Shown here: positions 1-29,608 of the stretch, piece by piece
How positions within the stretch are numbered: the stretch's first letter is position 1
Layout of the letters: each line of letters begins with the position of its first letter
Source: Apostichopus japonicus
Taxonomy: Eukaryota > Echinodermata > Holothuroidea > Aspidochirotida > Stichopodidae
DNA length: 64,000 nucleotides
Reading direction: 5' to 3'
Assembly: GCF_037975245.1 (NCBI RefSeq)
Contig: NC_092579.1
Location: 26,707,666-26,771,665, forward strand
Notes under the pieces: model-generated
Told to the model about the DNA's origin: nothing
Seen by the model: the letters and a program-made list of their open reading frames with translations, nothing else
Databases searched by the model: none
Translations under genes and position numbers: made by a program

Positions 1-3000
1 CCAAATTAAATAAGTTTGTAAAATTAAATTTAAGTTAAATTTAAATTAACTAAGTTATGATTTTCTTTAGCTAAACCATGACCTTTATAAGTATTTCCAC
101 AATGATGCATAGGATGGTGTGTGTCTTTCTGAATTAAGCAACAATCATATAATACAATCCAAATTTGAAAGAAATTATTATGACAAATTTTGAAAATCAT
201 TTTATGCACATTTCTGAGCTTTGAGATGCCATTATGAGTATCCTTACTTCTGTCCAAATTGAATGATTTTTGATAATATTGGAAAACAATCATGACCTTT
301 TAAGGCCTTTCCAAAATTACGCATAGGGTGGAGGGTGTCCTTCAGCAAAAATCAATGGCATTTGAAAACTTCTGCCAAATTGAAAGTTTTGTAGGGCCAT
401 ATATAGCCTATGACTTTTTTTTTTAATTCTTTAGCAAAAATCATGACTGTTTTAATTCTTTCCAAAATTATGCATAGAATGTCTTTTATTCTCAATTATC
501 AGGTCTGGATGCTCTTTATGGATTCCTAGAGCCCTGGTTTGCATTTGTTTAGTGGTAGTCCCTAATTATCAAATTGATTTCATATAACACAAAATCATTC
601 AATTTAGATTCTCAGCATCAAGAATTTTATGCTTTTCTCTGAAGCTAAAAGTGGCATGTTAAGAGGGTTAAAACTCCATTTTTTGCTGTGGCTAAAATTC
701 TGACCTTTTTTTAATTCTTACTAATATTATACCTAGATTGGAAGTTGTCATTCTGATTTAAGTTATTATTACTTCTGAATTATTACTTCTGACTTATTAC
801 GTCTGAGTACTTATTACTTCTGAGTTATTATTACTTCTGAATTAAGTAATATAATCAGTTCCCACATTGATAAAAGTTATAGCCATTTTTTGTAAAATCA
901 CTTTAATTTTTAGAGGGTAAAACTTCTAAAGACTACCACCTTAAACTCCATTTTTTTTTCTGTGGCTACAATCGTGACCTATTTTTAATTCTTTCTAATA
1001 TTATACCTAGATTGAAAGTTGTCATTCTGAATTAAGTTAGATGAATATGATCTGTTCCTACCTTGAAAGAGGTTATAGACATTTTTGGGGGAAAATCACT
1101 TAAATGTTAAGAAGGTTAACTTTCAGAGAAAAGAACATTTCTGGGCTCTGGGAATCTATTTAAGAACTTTCATATTTTGTCCAAACTATAATGATATTGT
1201 ACATGCTTATAAATACCTTATTTTGTTTGCCTTATGATGATTTTTAATTATTTGCCAAAATAATGACCTGTTTCTAAAATGATTTGATCCCAATTATTTA
1301 TTATGTAACGGGCAATAGCCCTGTGATTCAATTTGTTTTTGGCCACACTCATTTTATCTTTTCATTTTAACTCAATACATGTTTCTGCATTTGAAAACTT
1401 TCGTTTTAGTCCAAATTTAATGATTTTGTAAGGCTAAAACCTTATGATTTTTTTCATTTTTGGCCAAAGTCATGACCATTTAAGTTTTTTTCCACAATTA
1501 AACATAAAATGGAGGGTTTCCTTCTGTGTTAGGCAACAATGGATACAATCAATTCCAAATTTGAAAGAAGTTATGAGAAAATATGTTAAAAATCATTATA
1601 AATATTTAGAGGCTTTAAGTTCCATAGACTAACACTTTTTACTTCAGAGAAAAGCATATTTCTGGTCTCTGGGAATCCATAATGAGCATCCTGACTGGCA
1701 TATGAGAATCTTTTTATACTTGTCCCAATTTAATGTTTTGTAATGCTAAAACTTAATGATTTTTGTTTTACTTTTTACCAAAATCATGACCTTTTAAGTT
1801 GTTCCACAAATATATGCATATGATTTAGGGTGTCCTCCTAAATTCAGCAACAATGATGTAATTCATTCCCAATGTAATAGAAGTTATGAAAAACATTTTG
1901 AAAATCATTTTAATAAGCATAAAAATCCATACATTACCACTTTTAACCTTCAGAGAAAAGTATGTTTCCAAGCTCGGAGAATCAGTAATGAGCATCCTGG
2001 CTGGCATTTGAGAACATTTTGTTTGTTCAAGTTAATTGATTTAGTAAGACTATTCATATCGCCTTACGAATTTTTAAATTTTCCACCAAAACAAAATATC
2101 ATGACCATTTTCATTCTTTCCACAATGATGCGTAAGAGACAAAGGCTGTCCCTCCTAAAGTAAGCAACAATGATATAATACATTCCCAATGTGAAAGAAG
2201 TAATTATGAAACATTTTGAAAATCATTTTAATAAGCAAAAAAATCCATACACTACCACTTTTAACTTCAGAGAATAACATATTTTTGAGCTCTGGGAATC
2301 CATAATGAGCATCCTTACTGGCATTTGAGAACTTTTTTTTTTTGTCCAAAATTTAACAGTTTTGTAAGGCCTTGTAAGCCTTACAAGTTTTTTTTTTGGC
2401 CGCCAAAATCATGACCTTTAAGTTTTTCCACAATAATGCATAGGATGGCGGTGTCCTTCTGTATAAAGCAACAATGATATAATACATTCCCAGTAATTAT
2501 GAAACATTTTGAAAATCATTTAATAAGCGTAAAAATCCATACACTACCACTTTTAACTTCAGAGAAAAGTATGTTTCCAAGCTCTGGTTCCGTCATGGGC
2601 ATCCTGAGTGGCATTGGAGAACTCGTTGAGTTTTTGGCCCCAATTTAGATATCATGAACAGTTTAATTCTTTCCACGGTGATGCATTAGATGGAAGGTGT
2701 CCTTCTGAAGGAAGCAATATGATATAAAACATTCCCAATGTGAAAGGAATTTTTAGAAACATTTTGAAAATCATTTTAATAAGCATAAAAATCCATACAC
2801 TACCACTTTAACTTCAGAGAATAGCATATTTTTGAGCTCTTAGAATCCATAATGAGCATCCTGACTGGCATTTGAGAACTTTTTTTTTTGTCCAAAATTT
2901 AACAGTTTTGTAAGGCCTTGTAAACCTTACAAGTTTTTTTTTTTTTTTGGCGGCCAAAATCATGACCTTTGAGTTTTTTCCACAATAATGCATAGGATGG

Positions 3001-5300
3001 AGGGTGTCCTTCTGTATAAAGCAACAATGATATTATACATTCCCAATGTGAAAGAAGTTATAATGAAACATTTTGAAAATCATTTCAATAAGCATAAAAA
3101 TCCATAGACTAAACACATTTTAACTTCAAAAAGAAGCATATTTCTGAGCTCTGGGAATCCATAATGAGCATCCTGACTGGTATTTGAGAACTTTCTTTTT
3201 TTGTCCAAAATTTAACAGTTTTGTAAGGCTAACACCTAACAAGTTTTTTTGTGGCCAAAATCATGACCTTTTTAGTTCTTTCCACACATATGCATTAGAT
3301 AGAGGGTGTCCTTCTGAATTAAGCAACAATAATATCATACATTCCCAATGTGAAAGAAGTTATAATGAAACATTTTAAAAATCATTTCAATAAGCATAAT
3401 AATCCATAGAATAACACATTTTAACTTCAGAGAGAAGCATATTTCTGAGCTCTGGGAATCTATAGTGAGCATCCTGACTGGCATTTGAGAACTTTCTATT
3501 TTTGTTTGTCCAAATTTAACAAGTTTGTAGTGCTAAAACCTTACAATTTTTTTGCCAAAAATCATGACCTTTTTAAGTTTACCTACAATTATACATTAGA
3601 TAGGTGTCCTTCTGCATTAAGCAACAATGATATCACCAATTCCATATTTGAAAGAAGTTATAATAAAACATTTTGAAAATCATTTCAATAAGCATAAAAA
3701 TACATAGACTAACACATTTTAACTTCAGAGAGAAGGATATTTCTGAGCTATGGGAATCTATAATGAGCATTCTGACTGGCATTTGAGAACCTTTTTTTAT
3801 CCAAATTTTAACAATTTTGTAGGGCTAAAGCCTTATAATTTTGTTTAATTTTTTGCCAAAAATCATGACCTTTTTAAGTTTTACCACAATTATACATAAA
3901 ATAGAGGGTGTCCTTCTAAATTAAGCAACAATGATATAATCAATTCCTAATTTAAAAGAAGTTATAACAAAACATTTTAAAAATCATGCTTTAAGTTCCA
4001 AAGACTAACACATTTCAGAAGAAAAGCATATTTCTGAGCTCTAGGAATCCATAATGAGCATCCTGACTGGCATTTGAGAACTTTCTATATCTGTTTGTTC
4101 AAATTTAACAATTTTGTAAGGCTAAAACCTTATAATTTTGTTTTAATTTTTGCCAAAACTATTGACCTTTTAGGTTTTCCACAATTATGCATCATATAGA
4201 GGGTGTCCTTCTAAATTAGGCATCTATGATATAATCAATTCCAAATTTGAAAGAGATACAATAAAACATTTTAAAATCATTTAAATGTTTAGAGGCTTTA
4301 AGTTCCATAGACTAACACATTTCAGAAGAAAAGCATACTTCTGAGCTCTAGGAATCCATAAATGAGCATCCTGACTGGCTATCGAGAACTTTCTATTTTT
4401 GTTTGTCCAAATTAACAATTTTGTAGGGCTAAAACCTTATAATTTTGTTTTAATTTATGCCAAAACTATTGACCTTTTAGGTTATTCCCACAATTATGCA
4501 TTAGATAGAGGGATGTCCTTCTAAATAAGGCATCAATGATATAATCAATTCCAAATTTGAAAGAGATATAATAAAACATTTTGAAAATCATTTTAATATT
4601 TAGGGACTTACATTCAATAGACTAACACTTTTAATGTCAGAATAAAACATATTTCTGAGTTCTGGGAATCCGTTATAAGCATCCTGACTGGCATTTTGAG
4701 AACTTTTCGTTCTTGATATTGTAAGAATTTGAATTTTAAAATGATAATTTTCTTTTGAGGTCATCTATTTTTTTAATTTTTGACCAAATTCATGAACTTT
4801 TTAATTGTTTCCGTAATTATGTGTGGGATGGAGGGTGTCCTTTTGATTTAAGCAATAATGATAGTTTACCATTTCAAAGATATTATAACAAACATTTTGA
4901 AAATCATTTGAGTATTCAGAGGTTTAAATTCTCAATATTTTAGCACCCTGACTTAATATTTGAGTCCTTTTTTAAAACCTTCCTTAAAAATATTGTAAGT
5001 CTTTAGTCATTATGATTTTTTTTTTCTAGAATCACAAAATTTTAAAATTTTTCCCAAAGTGATGCATAGGTCACCATGTTGATTATAAAAATGCAAAGAG
5101 TTCAATTAAATTCAGTGTTATTTAAAGCTATATTATAATTTGAGGCTTAATATTTCATAGGACCCCACTTTTAGCTCGAGAATAAACCAGACCCTAGTTT
5201 GGGGGGAATTTCTAGTTTCTAAACTGTTTAATTTTTGCTAAATTTTAAGGTTTGCATAACCTGTGATAATTTTTCAATTTTCAGCAACAAAGCACAAATT
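1..5300. repeat. AT-rich degenerate satellite, ~300-bp period
   Basis: No gene is seen here. A phrase close to 'gagcatcctgactggcat' recurs near 1688, 1991, 2308, 2597, 2858, 3168, 3469, 3768, 4061, 4367 and 4678, a spacing of about 260-317 bp. Each unit also carries 'atcatgacctttt', 'agggtgtccttct', 'aagcaacaatgatata' and 'acattttgaaaatcat' in the same order. Copies before 1,600 and after 4,750 are more diverged. The small open frames inside are repeated versions of one another and look non-coding. Confidence 0.85.
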
Positions 5301-5429
5301 CCTCTTGCTTAATAAAAAACGTGCCATCATGATGACGTTATGACGTTAAAATGCCCCTAATGGTAATTATTATGACCAAAAAAAATAAATAAATCATCAA
5401 AAAAAAATAAAAAAATAAAAAAATATTCC

Positions 5430-8400
5430 ACTTTAAGCGCTTTACAGAAGATATGTTACCCCTGGTCAATGATAACCTGTCCCAGAGACAATCCCTCCAG
5501 GCGGCTGCAGTTATATACTGCGCCCAATGACAAGTTACCTCACAGGTACCCATTTAACCCCTGGGTGGAGGGAGGCAATTGAGATAAAGCATCTTGCCCA
5601 AGGACACAACGTAATGGACTAGGCAGGAGTCGAACCAGCAATCCTTGGATCACAAGTCCGATGCCTTAGCCAATCGTCCACAACACTCTCTAAGGTTTTG
5701 AACACGCAGGTTTTGAAACAGACCCACAGAATATTTCACTTTTATATAGCGCTTATACCAGCAATAGGTCTCAAAGCGCTTTACAGAAGATATGTAATCC
5801 CTGGTCAAAGATAACCTGTCCCAGAGACAATCCCTCTAGGCGGCTGCAGTTATATACTGCGCCCAATGACAAGTTACCTCACAGGTACCCATTTAACCTC
5901 TGGGTGGAGAGAGGCAATTGAGATAAAGCATCTTGCCCAAGGACACAACGTAATGGACTAGGCAGGAGTCGAACCAGCAATCCTTGGATCACAAGTCCGA
6001 TGCCTTAGCCAATCGTCCACAACACTCTCTAAGGTTTTGAACACGCAGGTTTTGAAACAGACCCACAGAATATTTCACTTTTATATAGCGCTTATACCAG
6101 CAATAGGTCTCAAAGCGCTTTACAGAAGATATGTAATCCCTGGTCAATGATAACCTGTCCCAGAGACAATCCCTCTAGGCAGCTGCAGTTATATACTGCG
6201 CCCAATGACAAGTTACCTCACAGGTACCCATTTAACCCCTGGGTGGAGAGAGGCAATTGAGATAAAGCATCTTGCCCAAGGACACAACGTAATGGACTAG
6301 GCAGGAGTCGAACCAGCAATCCTTGGATCACAAGTCCGATGCCTTAGCCAATCGTCCACAACACTCTCTAAGGTTTTGAACACGCAGGTTTTGAAACAGA
6401 CCCACAGAATATTTCACTTTTATATAGCGCATATACCAGCAATAGGTCTCAAAGCGCTTTACATAAGATATGTTATCCCTGGTCAATGATAACCTGTCCC
6501 AGAGACAATCCCTCCAGGCGGCTGCAGTTATATACTGCGCCCAATGACAAGTTACCTCACAGGTACCCATTTAACCCCTGGGTGGAGGGAGGCAATTGAG
6601 ATAAAGCACCTTGCCCAAGGACACAACGTAATGGACTAGGCAGGAGTCGAACCAGCAATCCTTGGATCACAAGTCCGACGCCTTAACCAATCGTCCACAA
6701 CACTCTCTAAGGTTTTGAACACGCAGGTTTTGAAACAGACCCCGGAATATTTTACTTTTATATAGCGCTTATACCAGCAATAGGTCTCAAAGCTCTTTAC
6801 AGAAGATATGTTATCCCTGGTCAATGATAACCTGTCCCAGAGACAATCCCTCCAGGCGGCTGCAGTTATATACTGCGCCCAATGACAAGTTACCTCACAG
6901 GTACCCATTTAACCCCTGGGTGGAGAGAGGCAATTGAGATAAAGCATCTTGCCCAAGGACACAACGTAATGGACTAGGCAGGAGTCGAACCAGCAATCCT
7001 TGGATCACAAGTCCGATGCCTTAGCCAATCGTCCACAACACTCTCTAAGGTTTTGAACACGCAGGTTTTGAAACAGACCCACAGAATATTTCACTTTTAT
7101 ATAGCGCATATACCAGCAATAGGTCTCAAAGCGCTTTACATAAGATATGTTATCCCTGGTCAATGATAACCTGTCCCAGAGACAATCCCTCCAGGCGGCT
7201 GCAGTTATATACTGCGCCCAATGACAAGTTACCTCACAGGTACCCATTTAACCCCTGGGTGGAGGGAGGCAATTGAGATAAAGCATCTTGCCCAAGGACA
7301 CAACGTAATGGACTAGGCAGGAGTCGAACCAGCAATCCTTGGATCACAAGTCCGATGCCTTAGCCAATCGTCCACAACACTCTCTAAGGTTTTGAACACG
7401 CAGGTTTTGAAACAGACCCACAGAATATTTCACTTTTATATAGCGCATATACCAGCAATAGGTCTCAAAGCGCTTTACATAAGATATGTTATCCCTGGTC
7501 AATGATAACCTGTCCCAGAGACAATCCCTCCAGGCGGCTGCAGTTATATACTGCGCCCAATGACAAGTTACCTCACAGGTACCCATTTAACCCCTGGGTG
7601 GAGGGAGGCAATTGAGATAAAGCACCTTGCCCAAGGACACAACGTAATGGACTAGGCAGGAGTCGAACCAGCAATCCTTGGATCACAAGTCCGACGCCTT
7701 AACCAATCGTCCACAACACTCTCTAAGGTTTTGAACACGCAGGTTTTGAAACAGACCCCGGAATATTTCACTTTTATATAGCGCTTATACCAGCAATAGG
7801 TCTCAAAGCTCTTTACAGAAGATATGTTATCCCTGGTCAATGATAACCTGTCCCAGAGACAATCCCTCCAGGCGGCTGCAGTTATATACTGCGCCCAATG
7901 ACAAGTTACCTCACAGGTACCCATTTAACCTCTGGGTGGAGAGAGGCAATTGAGATAAAGCATCTTGCCCAAGGACACAACGTAATGGACTAGGCAGGAG
8001 TCGAACCAGCAATCCTTGGATCACAAGTCCGATGCCTTAGCCAATCGTCCACAACACTCTCTAAGGTTTTGAACACGCAGGTTTTGAAACAGACCCACAG
8101 AATATTTCACTTTTATATAGCGCTTATACCAGCAATATGTCTCAAAGCGCTTTACAGAAGATATGTAATCCCTGGTCAATGATAACCTGTCCCAGAGACA
8201 ATCCCTCCAGGCGGCTGCAGTTATATACTGCGCCCAATGACAAGTTACCTCACAGGTACCCATTTAACCTCTGGGTGGAGAGAGGCAATTGAGATAAAGC
8301 ATCTTGCCCAAGGACACAACGTAATGGACTAGGCAGGAGTCGAACCAGCAATCCTTGGATCACAAGTCCGACGCCTTAACCAATCGTCCACAACACTCTC

Positions 8401-8446
8401 TAAGGTTTTGAACACGCAGGTTTTGAAACAGACCCACAGTAACTGC
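5430..8446. repeat. Tandem array of a ~339-bp SINE-like unit (about 9 copies)
   Basis: A partial first copy starts near 5,430 and full copies begin near 5,737, 6,076, 6,415, 6,752, 7,092, 7,431, 7,768 and 8,107. Copies are very similar. Two variants (an 'agcgcatatacc' type and a shorter type with 'gaccccggaat') give a higher-order period of 1,016 bp: features at 6,328, 6,636 and 7,005 recur at 7,344, 7,652 and 8,021. Read on the minus strand each unit contains a tRNA-like block with box A- and box B-like motifs. The repeated 80-90 codon minus-strand frames are shadows of the repeat. Confidence 0.9.
6304..6363 (-). other. tRNA-like (SINE promoter) block, one example of nine
   Basis: On the minus strand this block reads 'gattggctaaggcatc' (box A-like) and, about 30 bases on, 'ggttcgactcc', which matches the pol III B-box consensus. 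The anticodon-arm region pairs poorly, so it is a tRNA-derived retroposon promoter and not a working tRNA gene. The same block occurs once per 339-bp unit throughout 5,430-8,446. Confidence 0.65.
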
Positions 8447-8469
8447 TTTTACCACTTCTTTGCCATACT

Positions 8470-8765
8470 CAGGCGCGTAGCCAGGAATTTGCCAAGGGAG
8501 GGGCGAACCTGTAGGCAAACTATCAGAGCCAAATATGGCTCTGCAAACTATCTTAGCGTAGCGCCATCACGAGTTGGCACGAAGCGTACAAGAAAACTTT
8601 GGCTGAAAATGCCTCCCAGATCGCTGGCACTTCTCAGGCCTTGTAAGTTGCATTTAAGCATTTTCTATTTTGAAATTACTAGGGATATCATAAAAATATA
8701 CAAAAAAATATGCTCAAGGGGGGGGGGCGGTCGCCCCCTTGGCCCCCCCCTTGGCTACGCGCCTG
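8470..8765. mobile_element. hAT-type MITE, copy A
   Basis: The left end reads CAGGCGCGTAGCCAGG and the right end is its near-perfect inverse (CCTTGGCTACGCGCCTG). The flanking 8-mers gccatact (8,462-8,469) and gacatact (8,766-8,773) differ at one base and look like an 8-bp target duplication, as expected for hAT transposons. It has a poly-G/poly-C rich right half and no transposase. A core around 8,549-8,586 is shared with the copies at 27.7 and 29.3 kb. It ends 24 bp from the splice donor of kinase exon 9. Confidence 0.75.
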
Positions 8766-8789
8766 GACATACTTATACACAACCTTTAC

Positions 8790-25126
<16,337 letters not shown>

Positions 25127-25290
25127 TTGGAGTGATTTATGTAAACTTTATCACTTTAGTTATGTCAAAGTTAGTTATGTGTTTGTACTTCGCGCTGGTA
25201 CTTTCTTGCCGTTCAAGCAAAGCGCCACCAGTTTGATGAGTGGCTTCAGTCGATGTCGTATGACGTCATTCTTCCTACTTCAGTGCATAG
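25127..25290. promoter_or_regulatory. Possible 5' UTR/promoter of the kinase gene
   Basis: This relatively CpG-containing block lies directly upstream of the exon 1 ATG and includes a CRE-like 'atgacgtcat' at about 25,260. There is an in-frame stop upstream of the ATG. The transcription start cannot be placed from sequence alone; it may also serve a plus-strand gene. Confidence 0.35.
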
Positions 25291-25299
25291 AAATTGGTA

Positions 25300-26890
25300 T
25301 AGGAAGGAAATTTAACATGTCTATGAACATGAATTGACACTTGTTGTAACTTTGTAAGTGCTCCATTGATGAAACATTTAGATGGTCAACCCATGATGAT
25401 ATTTGTAGAATTGAAGTGTGGCAGTAGCAATTTCTGACTGCCACACTTGTGTCAATTTTTCAACCAGGCTTATTGGTATGTTCCTGTTACACAATGGTTT
25501 TTGTGTGCTGACAAGAAAAAAATCTTGGATCCTCACATGCCCAAACATAACTTAACATAATTTTGAATTTATCTTTTTAGCAATGCAGTGGCTTAATTGA
25601 AAAATTCTCAACTTTAGAATTTTTGTCATAAAATGTTGACCTTTTAATCTCACAATTTGAGTGTTTTTAGCCAAAAATAAAATTTACAAAGTCAAAATTG
25701 TGACTTCGGTATCAAACTTTTGTCTTTTCGTTCTAAACAACTGACTTCATAAGTTATCATAATGAATTGACATTTTTATCTCAACATTTTCACCTCTATA
25801 TCTCAGAAAGTGAGTTAGGATTTTGCCATACAGCACCCATGTTTTAAATGATATAACAAAATACAGCATGAACCATCCCAATTACCTCATATTTCACTTG
25901 GCTTGTAAATTTTTCCTAGAATTGGTTCAAATGTCATATTTTGAGATAAATCACACCCCTACAGTTGAAGGAGATATTTTAAGAGCTAGTTTGGTTTAAT
26001 TGAGACTAGGAAATCAGTGGTCAGTGATCCTTCAGGATATCAGATCCTGATGTATTACCAGTGTAAATTATGCAAATTAGATCCAGATCAAAGCCCCTAA
26101 TAGAGCGACCAGGATAAACGGCAGATCATTCCGGCGCTTGAGATCAGATTTTGAAGTGTAAACAATGTTGAGTGGTGAGCATACAACAAATTATTAGCCA
26201 AAGATTCAAGAACATACAATAGCTATTTTTTTGACATGATAGTTGATAAATTCCTGTTTCTTGATCTCTTGAGGGATCTCAGTATGTCAAAAGATCCAAT
26301 GTTAATACCCTATGGTTCACGCGGGGAGGGGGGTGGGGAGGAGTCTGCTCCTTTGTCAGAGATCTGATCTTAAGAGTGGGGATCAATCGTTAACATGGCC
26401 TTAAAGATCTGCTGCATGGGCCCAAAAGTTGGCACAATAATAGACAGTGCTCTGACGTGCTCAGTATCAACCATCATTGAACACCAGGTATTGCTTTTCA
26501 GTCTAAATATATTAAGACACACGTTGTTGAAATTGTTTACACAAATACTTAGTGGGGCTAACCCCAGCAGTTCAATTTCATGGTGTTGGAAACTATTCTA
26601 GTTCATATCATATTATATTGGGAGTTGTGACCAATATAGCAGATAGCTGAGATCCTTTAGAGACATGTTTGGTCTTCTGTGCAAGAGAATTTCATAGCTC
26701 AGGTTATTAAATTCTGCATTAGTCTATATTGTTGTTATTAACACAGACATAAAATTTGAGCTGACTGGTTATTGCAGGTTTAATGGCAGATTTGGGGTGA
26801 GAGAAAAGGGCCTTTAAATAATCACTCATTTAATAAGGCAAATATGTAATGCACTTGTTATATTTTGTATCCCTACATCTACCATCACAG
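25300..26890. other. Intergenic or intronic, no supported gene
   Basis: A possible small frame at 26,395 (MALKICCMGPKVGTIIDSAL, ending at a gtattg donor) has no homology I recognise, and its phase does not fit the exon at 26,891. Nothing else is seen. Confidence 0.35.
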
Positions 26891-26975
26891 ACGGACTCCA
26901 CCTACGGTCACTAAAAGAAAATATGCAATTGGTATTGGTGAAAGCCTTAAAGATCCACATAGACCAACAGTTTAT
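26891..26975 (+). CDS. Putative internal exon of an unrecognised plus-strand gene
   Basis: Between acceptor 'accatcacag' and donor 'gtaagt' lies an 85-bp open stretch reading RTPPTVTKRKYAIGIGESLK then DPHRPTVY. Composition looks coding and it ends in phase 0, which would fit the possible terminal exon at 28,490. I do not recognise the protein and found no start exon. It may be a gene divergent from the kinase gene. Confidence 0.35.
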
Positions 26976-27650
26976 GTAAGTAATTTATTTCAATAAACTG
27001 GTTTGAATCTTATTGCAGATAATAAAGCTCTCAGCCAAAATTTGATATTTGTTGACCCTCAGGCCTTGAGCCTCTGCAAGGAAGGGGCAATGGCGGCACT
27101 CACCTCCCCTGGAAAATCAAACAGTAAAACATTAGTTGTGATATGAAATTATGCTTGCACAAAAACATGTTTATATGATAACTATCCTGGAACATGTATG
27201 ATTTGATATTGGAAATGGCCACAGAAACCATATCATTTCAAATTTTATAATTTCTGTTGGAGAACCCGAGGAACCCCCCCCCCCCCCCCACCCGACGGTT
27301 TTGTGGCTATGGCACTTGCTGTGATAGGGACGTTGTTGTAAATTTTGAAACCATGCTTCGAAACAGTTGTTCTGCAGTATCTTAGTTCAACATTAATTGC
27401 AGAGATATTAGCATGGGTAGGAGGAGAAATGGTTTGTCTAATGCGCAGAGCCAGTCAAAATTTAAATTCTAGGTACTGTGATCTTCCCAAGGCAAGAGGA
27501 GAACTTTTTTTCTCACTTTAAATGTTGGGACAACACATTACTTGGCAATGGACATTGCCATAGAAAACATTTCATCCCCCCTCCCCCAACTTCACAGTAG
27601 GCAGAAACTTTGGTAATGTGTTTGCCCCCCTGCAATTCTTCCTCTTCATG

Positions 27651-28057
27651 CAGTGGCGGAGCGTTCATACAGTCAAGGGGGGGGGGGGGAGATGCACCCC
27701 CTGACGGACTCAAATGGACTGCTGGCGCCCTTTTTCAGATTTTTACCACTTTTTATTTATTCGCGATTAATGAATTTTTTATTGCGCTCTCATCTATTGT
27801 ACCTATTGACATTTGACACATTTTGTTGGTGTAATTTTCTGACAAATGCTCTAACAGCTGTTTATTCTTCGTTTATCTGCAAATTAGCAAGGCCCGAAAA
27901 GGGTCATTTCCAGGAACTAGGGAATATGTTTACTCAAAAATTTCTGTACGCTCCGCGCCAACCTGTGGTGGCGCTCCGCTTAGAATGTGTCGAAATTGCC
28001 CCTACAGACCATTCTTTCCCCCCCCCCCTCTGACCGATACCCCTAGCTCCGCCACTC
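27651..28057. mobile_element. hAT-type MITE, copy B
   Basis: The left end CAGTGGCGGAGC and the inverse of the right end (GAGTGGCGGAGC) match. Direct flanks 'tcttcatg' at 27,643-27,650 and 28,058-28,065 are an exact 8-bp target duplication. It holds a G12 tract near the left end and a C10 tract near the right end. The internal core 27,948-27,990 is the reverse complement of the core in copy C. Small open frames are shadows. Confidence 0.85.
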
Positions 28058-28489
28058 TCTTCATGCCCTTGAATTTAGCAGAAAAAGAGGTTAAAGGTCA
28101 CATGCGTAGTGTTGCTAGTTCAAACTAAAATTACTGCCACATACTCTTGTGGTATTTCATAATTTGTGAGAGTATTCTTGATGGTAAAGATGTCTTGAAA
28201 GATACTTATGAAAACTCTTAGCGATTTTCAACCTTCAGCTTAACTTGGGAAACGACATTTGAAGTCTCTGACTGGATAGTGCTACATAATGTGGACCATA
28301 TAGTACTAGGTACATTTCACTATTATTTTCAGGAAGCTTTTTTGGATGAAAGAACCAATACAGGATTCCTTGCAGCGAGGATAAAAAGCATTGCATTCTT
28401 GCTCCTGTATAACAATAAAATGCTAAAGAAAATTCATTGTGATCAGTTCTTGACATGTAAAGTAAATCCTGGAAATTTCTTGCTTGCAG

Positions 28490-28528
28490 ATTGAACAAGA
28501 CTTCAGGTTATTGTTTCCAGAGGAATAA
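28490..28528 (+). CDS. Putative terminal exon of the same plus-strand gene
   Basis: After the acceptor 'cttgcttgcag' the frame IEQDFRLLFPEE ends at TAA. Phase 0 agrees with the exon at 26,891-26,975. Very short, so weak evidence. Confidence 0.2.
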   Translation: MEQDFRLLFPEE

Positions 28529-29029
28529 CCAAAAGCTACTGGAACAGTGGCTTTTCCTTTAAGCAGAAAGTTATTGCTCTTACAAGATAAAGCACTGCTA
28601 TAGAAGCCACTGCTGAGCTGTTGGCAACAGTGGACCGTGGACCATGTGAGGATTTGAAGTTGAGAAGTAAGTAAACAAAGATGCTTCACTTTGTCCTCTC
28701 TCACCATCCCCGACATCACCAGTTGACACATGCAGAGCTGGTGGAATTGACTTTGTTGCATTATACACTCATTACTCAGAGGATGGTGATCAGATGCCAT
28801 TGTTTATTAATTGATACTCATGCATTACTTGCTAATGTGGTGAAGGCCACTTGAAATCTGTCAAGTGGAGTGAAAGCCCATAGTCTGTTCAATTGGAATC
28901 ATGTGACTTGTTTTAAATGCATGCGGAAATCTCCATTATCATCTGTAATATTAAAGCTCACAAATAATATTCCCTCATTAAAATTAAGATAATTCTAAGC
29001 TTCAGCTCAGTTCTCATGTAGAATACAAA

Positions 29030-29044
29030 TGGGGGGGGGGGGGG
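29030..29044. repeat. G-run
   Basis: A run of about 14 G outside any MITE recognised; possible remnant or slippage tract. Confidence 0.6.
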
Positions 29045-29318
29045 TTAATTACAGCTAAAGTATGGAATAAGCATGCCACAGGGAGCTGCATGAAAACTAT
29101 CCAACAGCTAAAATATTTACAGCTTTCCAATGGCTTAGTAAAAGTTTTATTAGAAAGCAAATTATCAATACTTGAATTAGTACCTCAGGTTATTAGGTTA
29201 TGCATAAAAGTCTTAATCTTCCTCCCCATGTATATATTTCTACCTTTGCAGCTTGTGGTTGATAAATTCCAAACAACAAAAAGATGATTTAACTGAACAC
29301 TTAGTGCCATGTCTCTTT

Positions 29319-29608
29319 CAGGCGCGGCGGAACGGAAAAATTATTGGGGGGGGGGGGGGCTAATGTGTGGAGACTATCTAAGCGGAGCGCCACCATCGGT
29401 TGGCGCGGAGCAGCAATTACTAAAATTATTACACCTATATAGTATACGTGTGCATCGGACAGATCGACAAGTATGCATTGAAAAATGGGCAGATGCACGT
29501 TTCGGAGCCTTGGTAAATATTGGGGGGGGGGGGCTTATCATGCATTTGCCCCCTCAACTTTTTCATTGGGCGCTGAGCCCCCCAAGCCCCCCGGTTCCGC
29601 CGCCACTG
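29319..29608. mobile_element. hAT-type MITE, copy C
   Basis: The left end CAGGCGCGGCGGAACGG and the inverse of the right end, CAGTGGCGGCGGAACCGG, match. An exact 8-bp duplication 'gtctcttt' flanks it at 29,311-29,318 and 29,609-29,616. It has two G-runs and a core 'gcggagcgccaccatcggtt' shared with copies A and B. No transposase. Confidence 0.85.

Noticed and set aside
6304-6363. Functional tRNA gene
   Set aside because: Box A and B resemble a tRNA, but the anticodon stem does not pair and the block is repeated in every unit.
5338-8263. Repeated 70-90 codon minus-strand frames starting MGTCEVTCHW
   Set aside because: All are copies of one frame in the 339-bp tandem unit, with no splice or start context.
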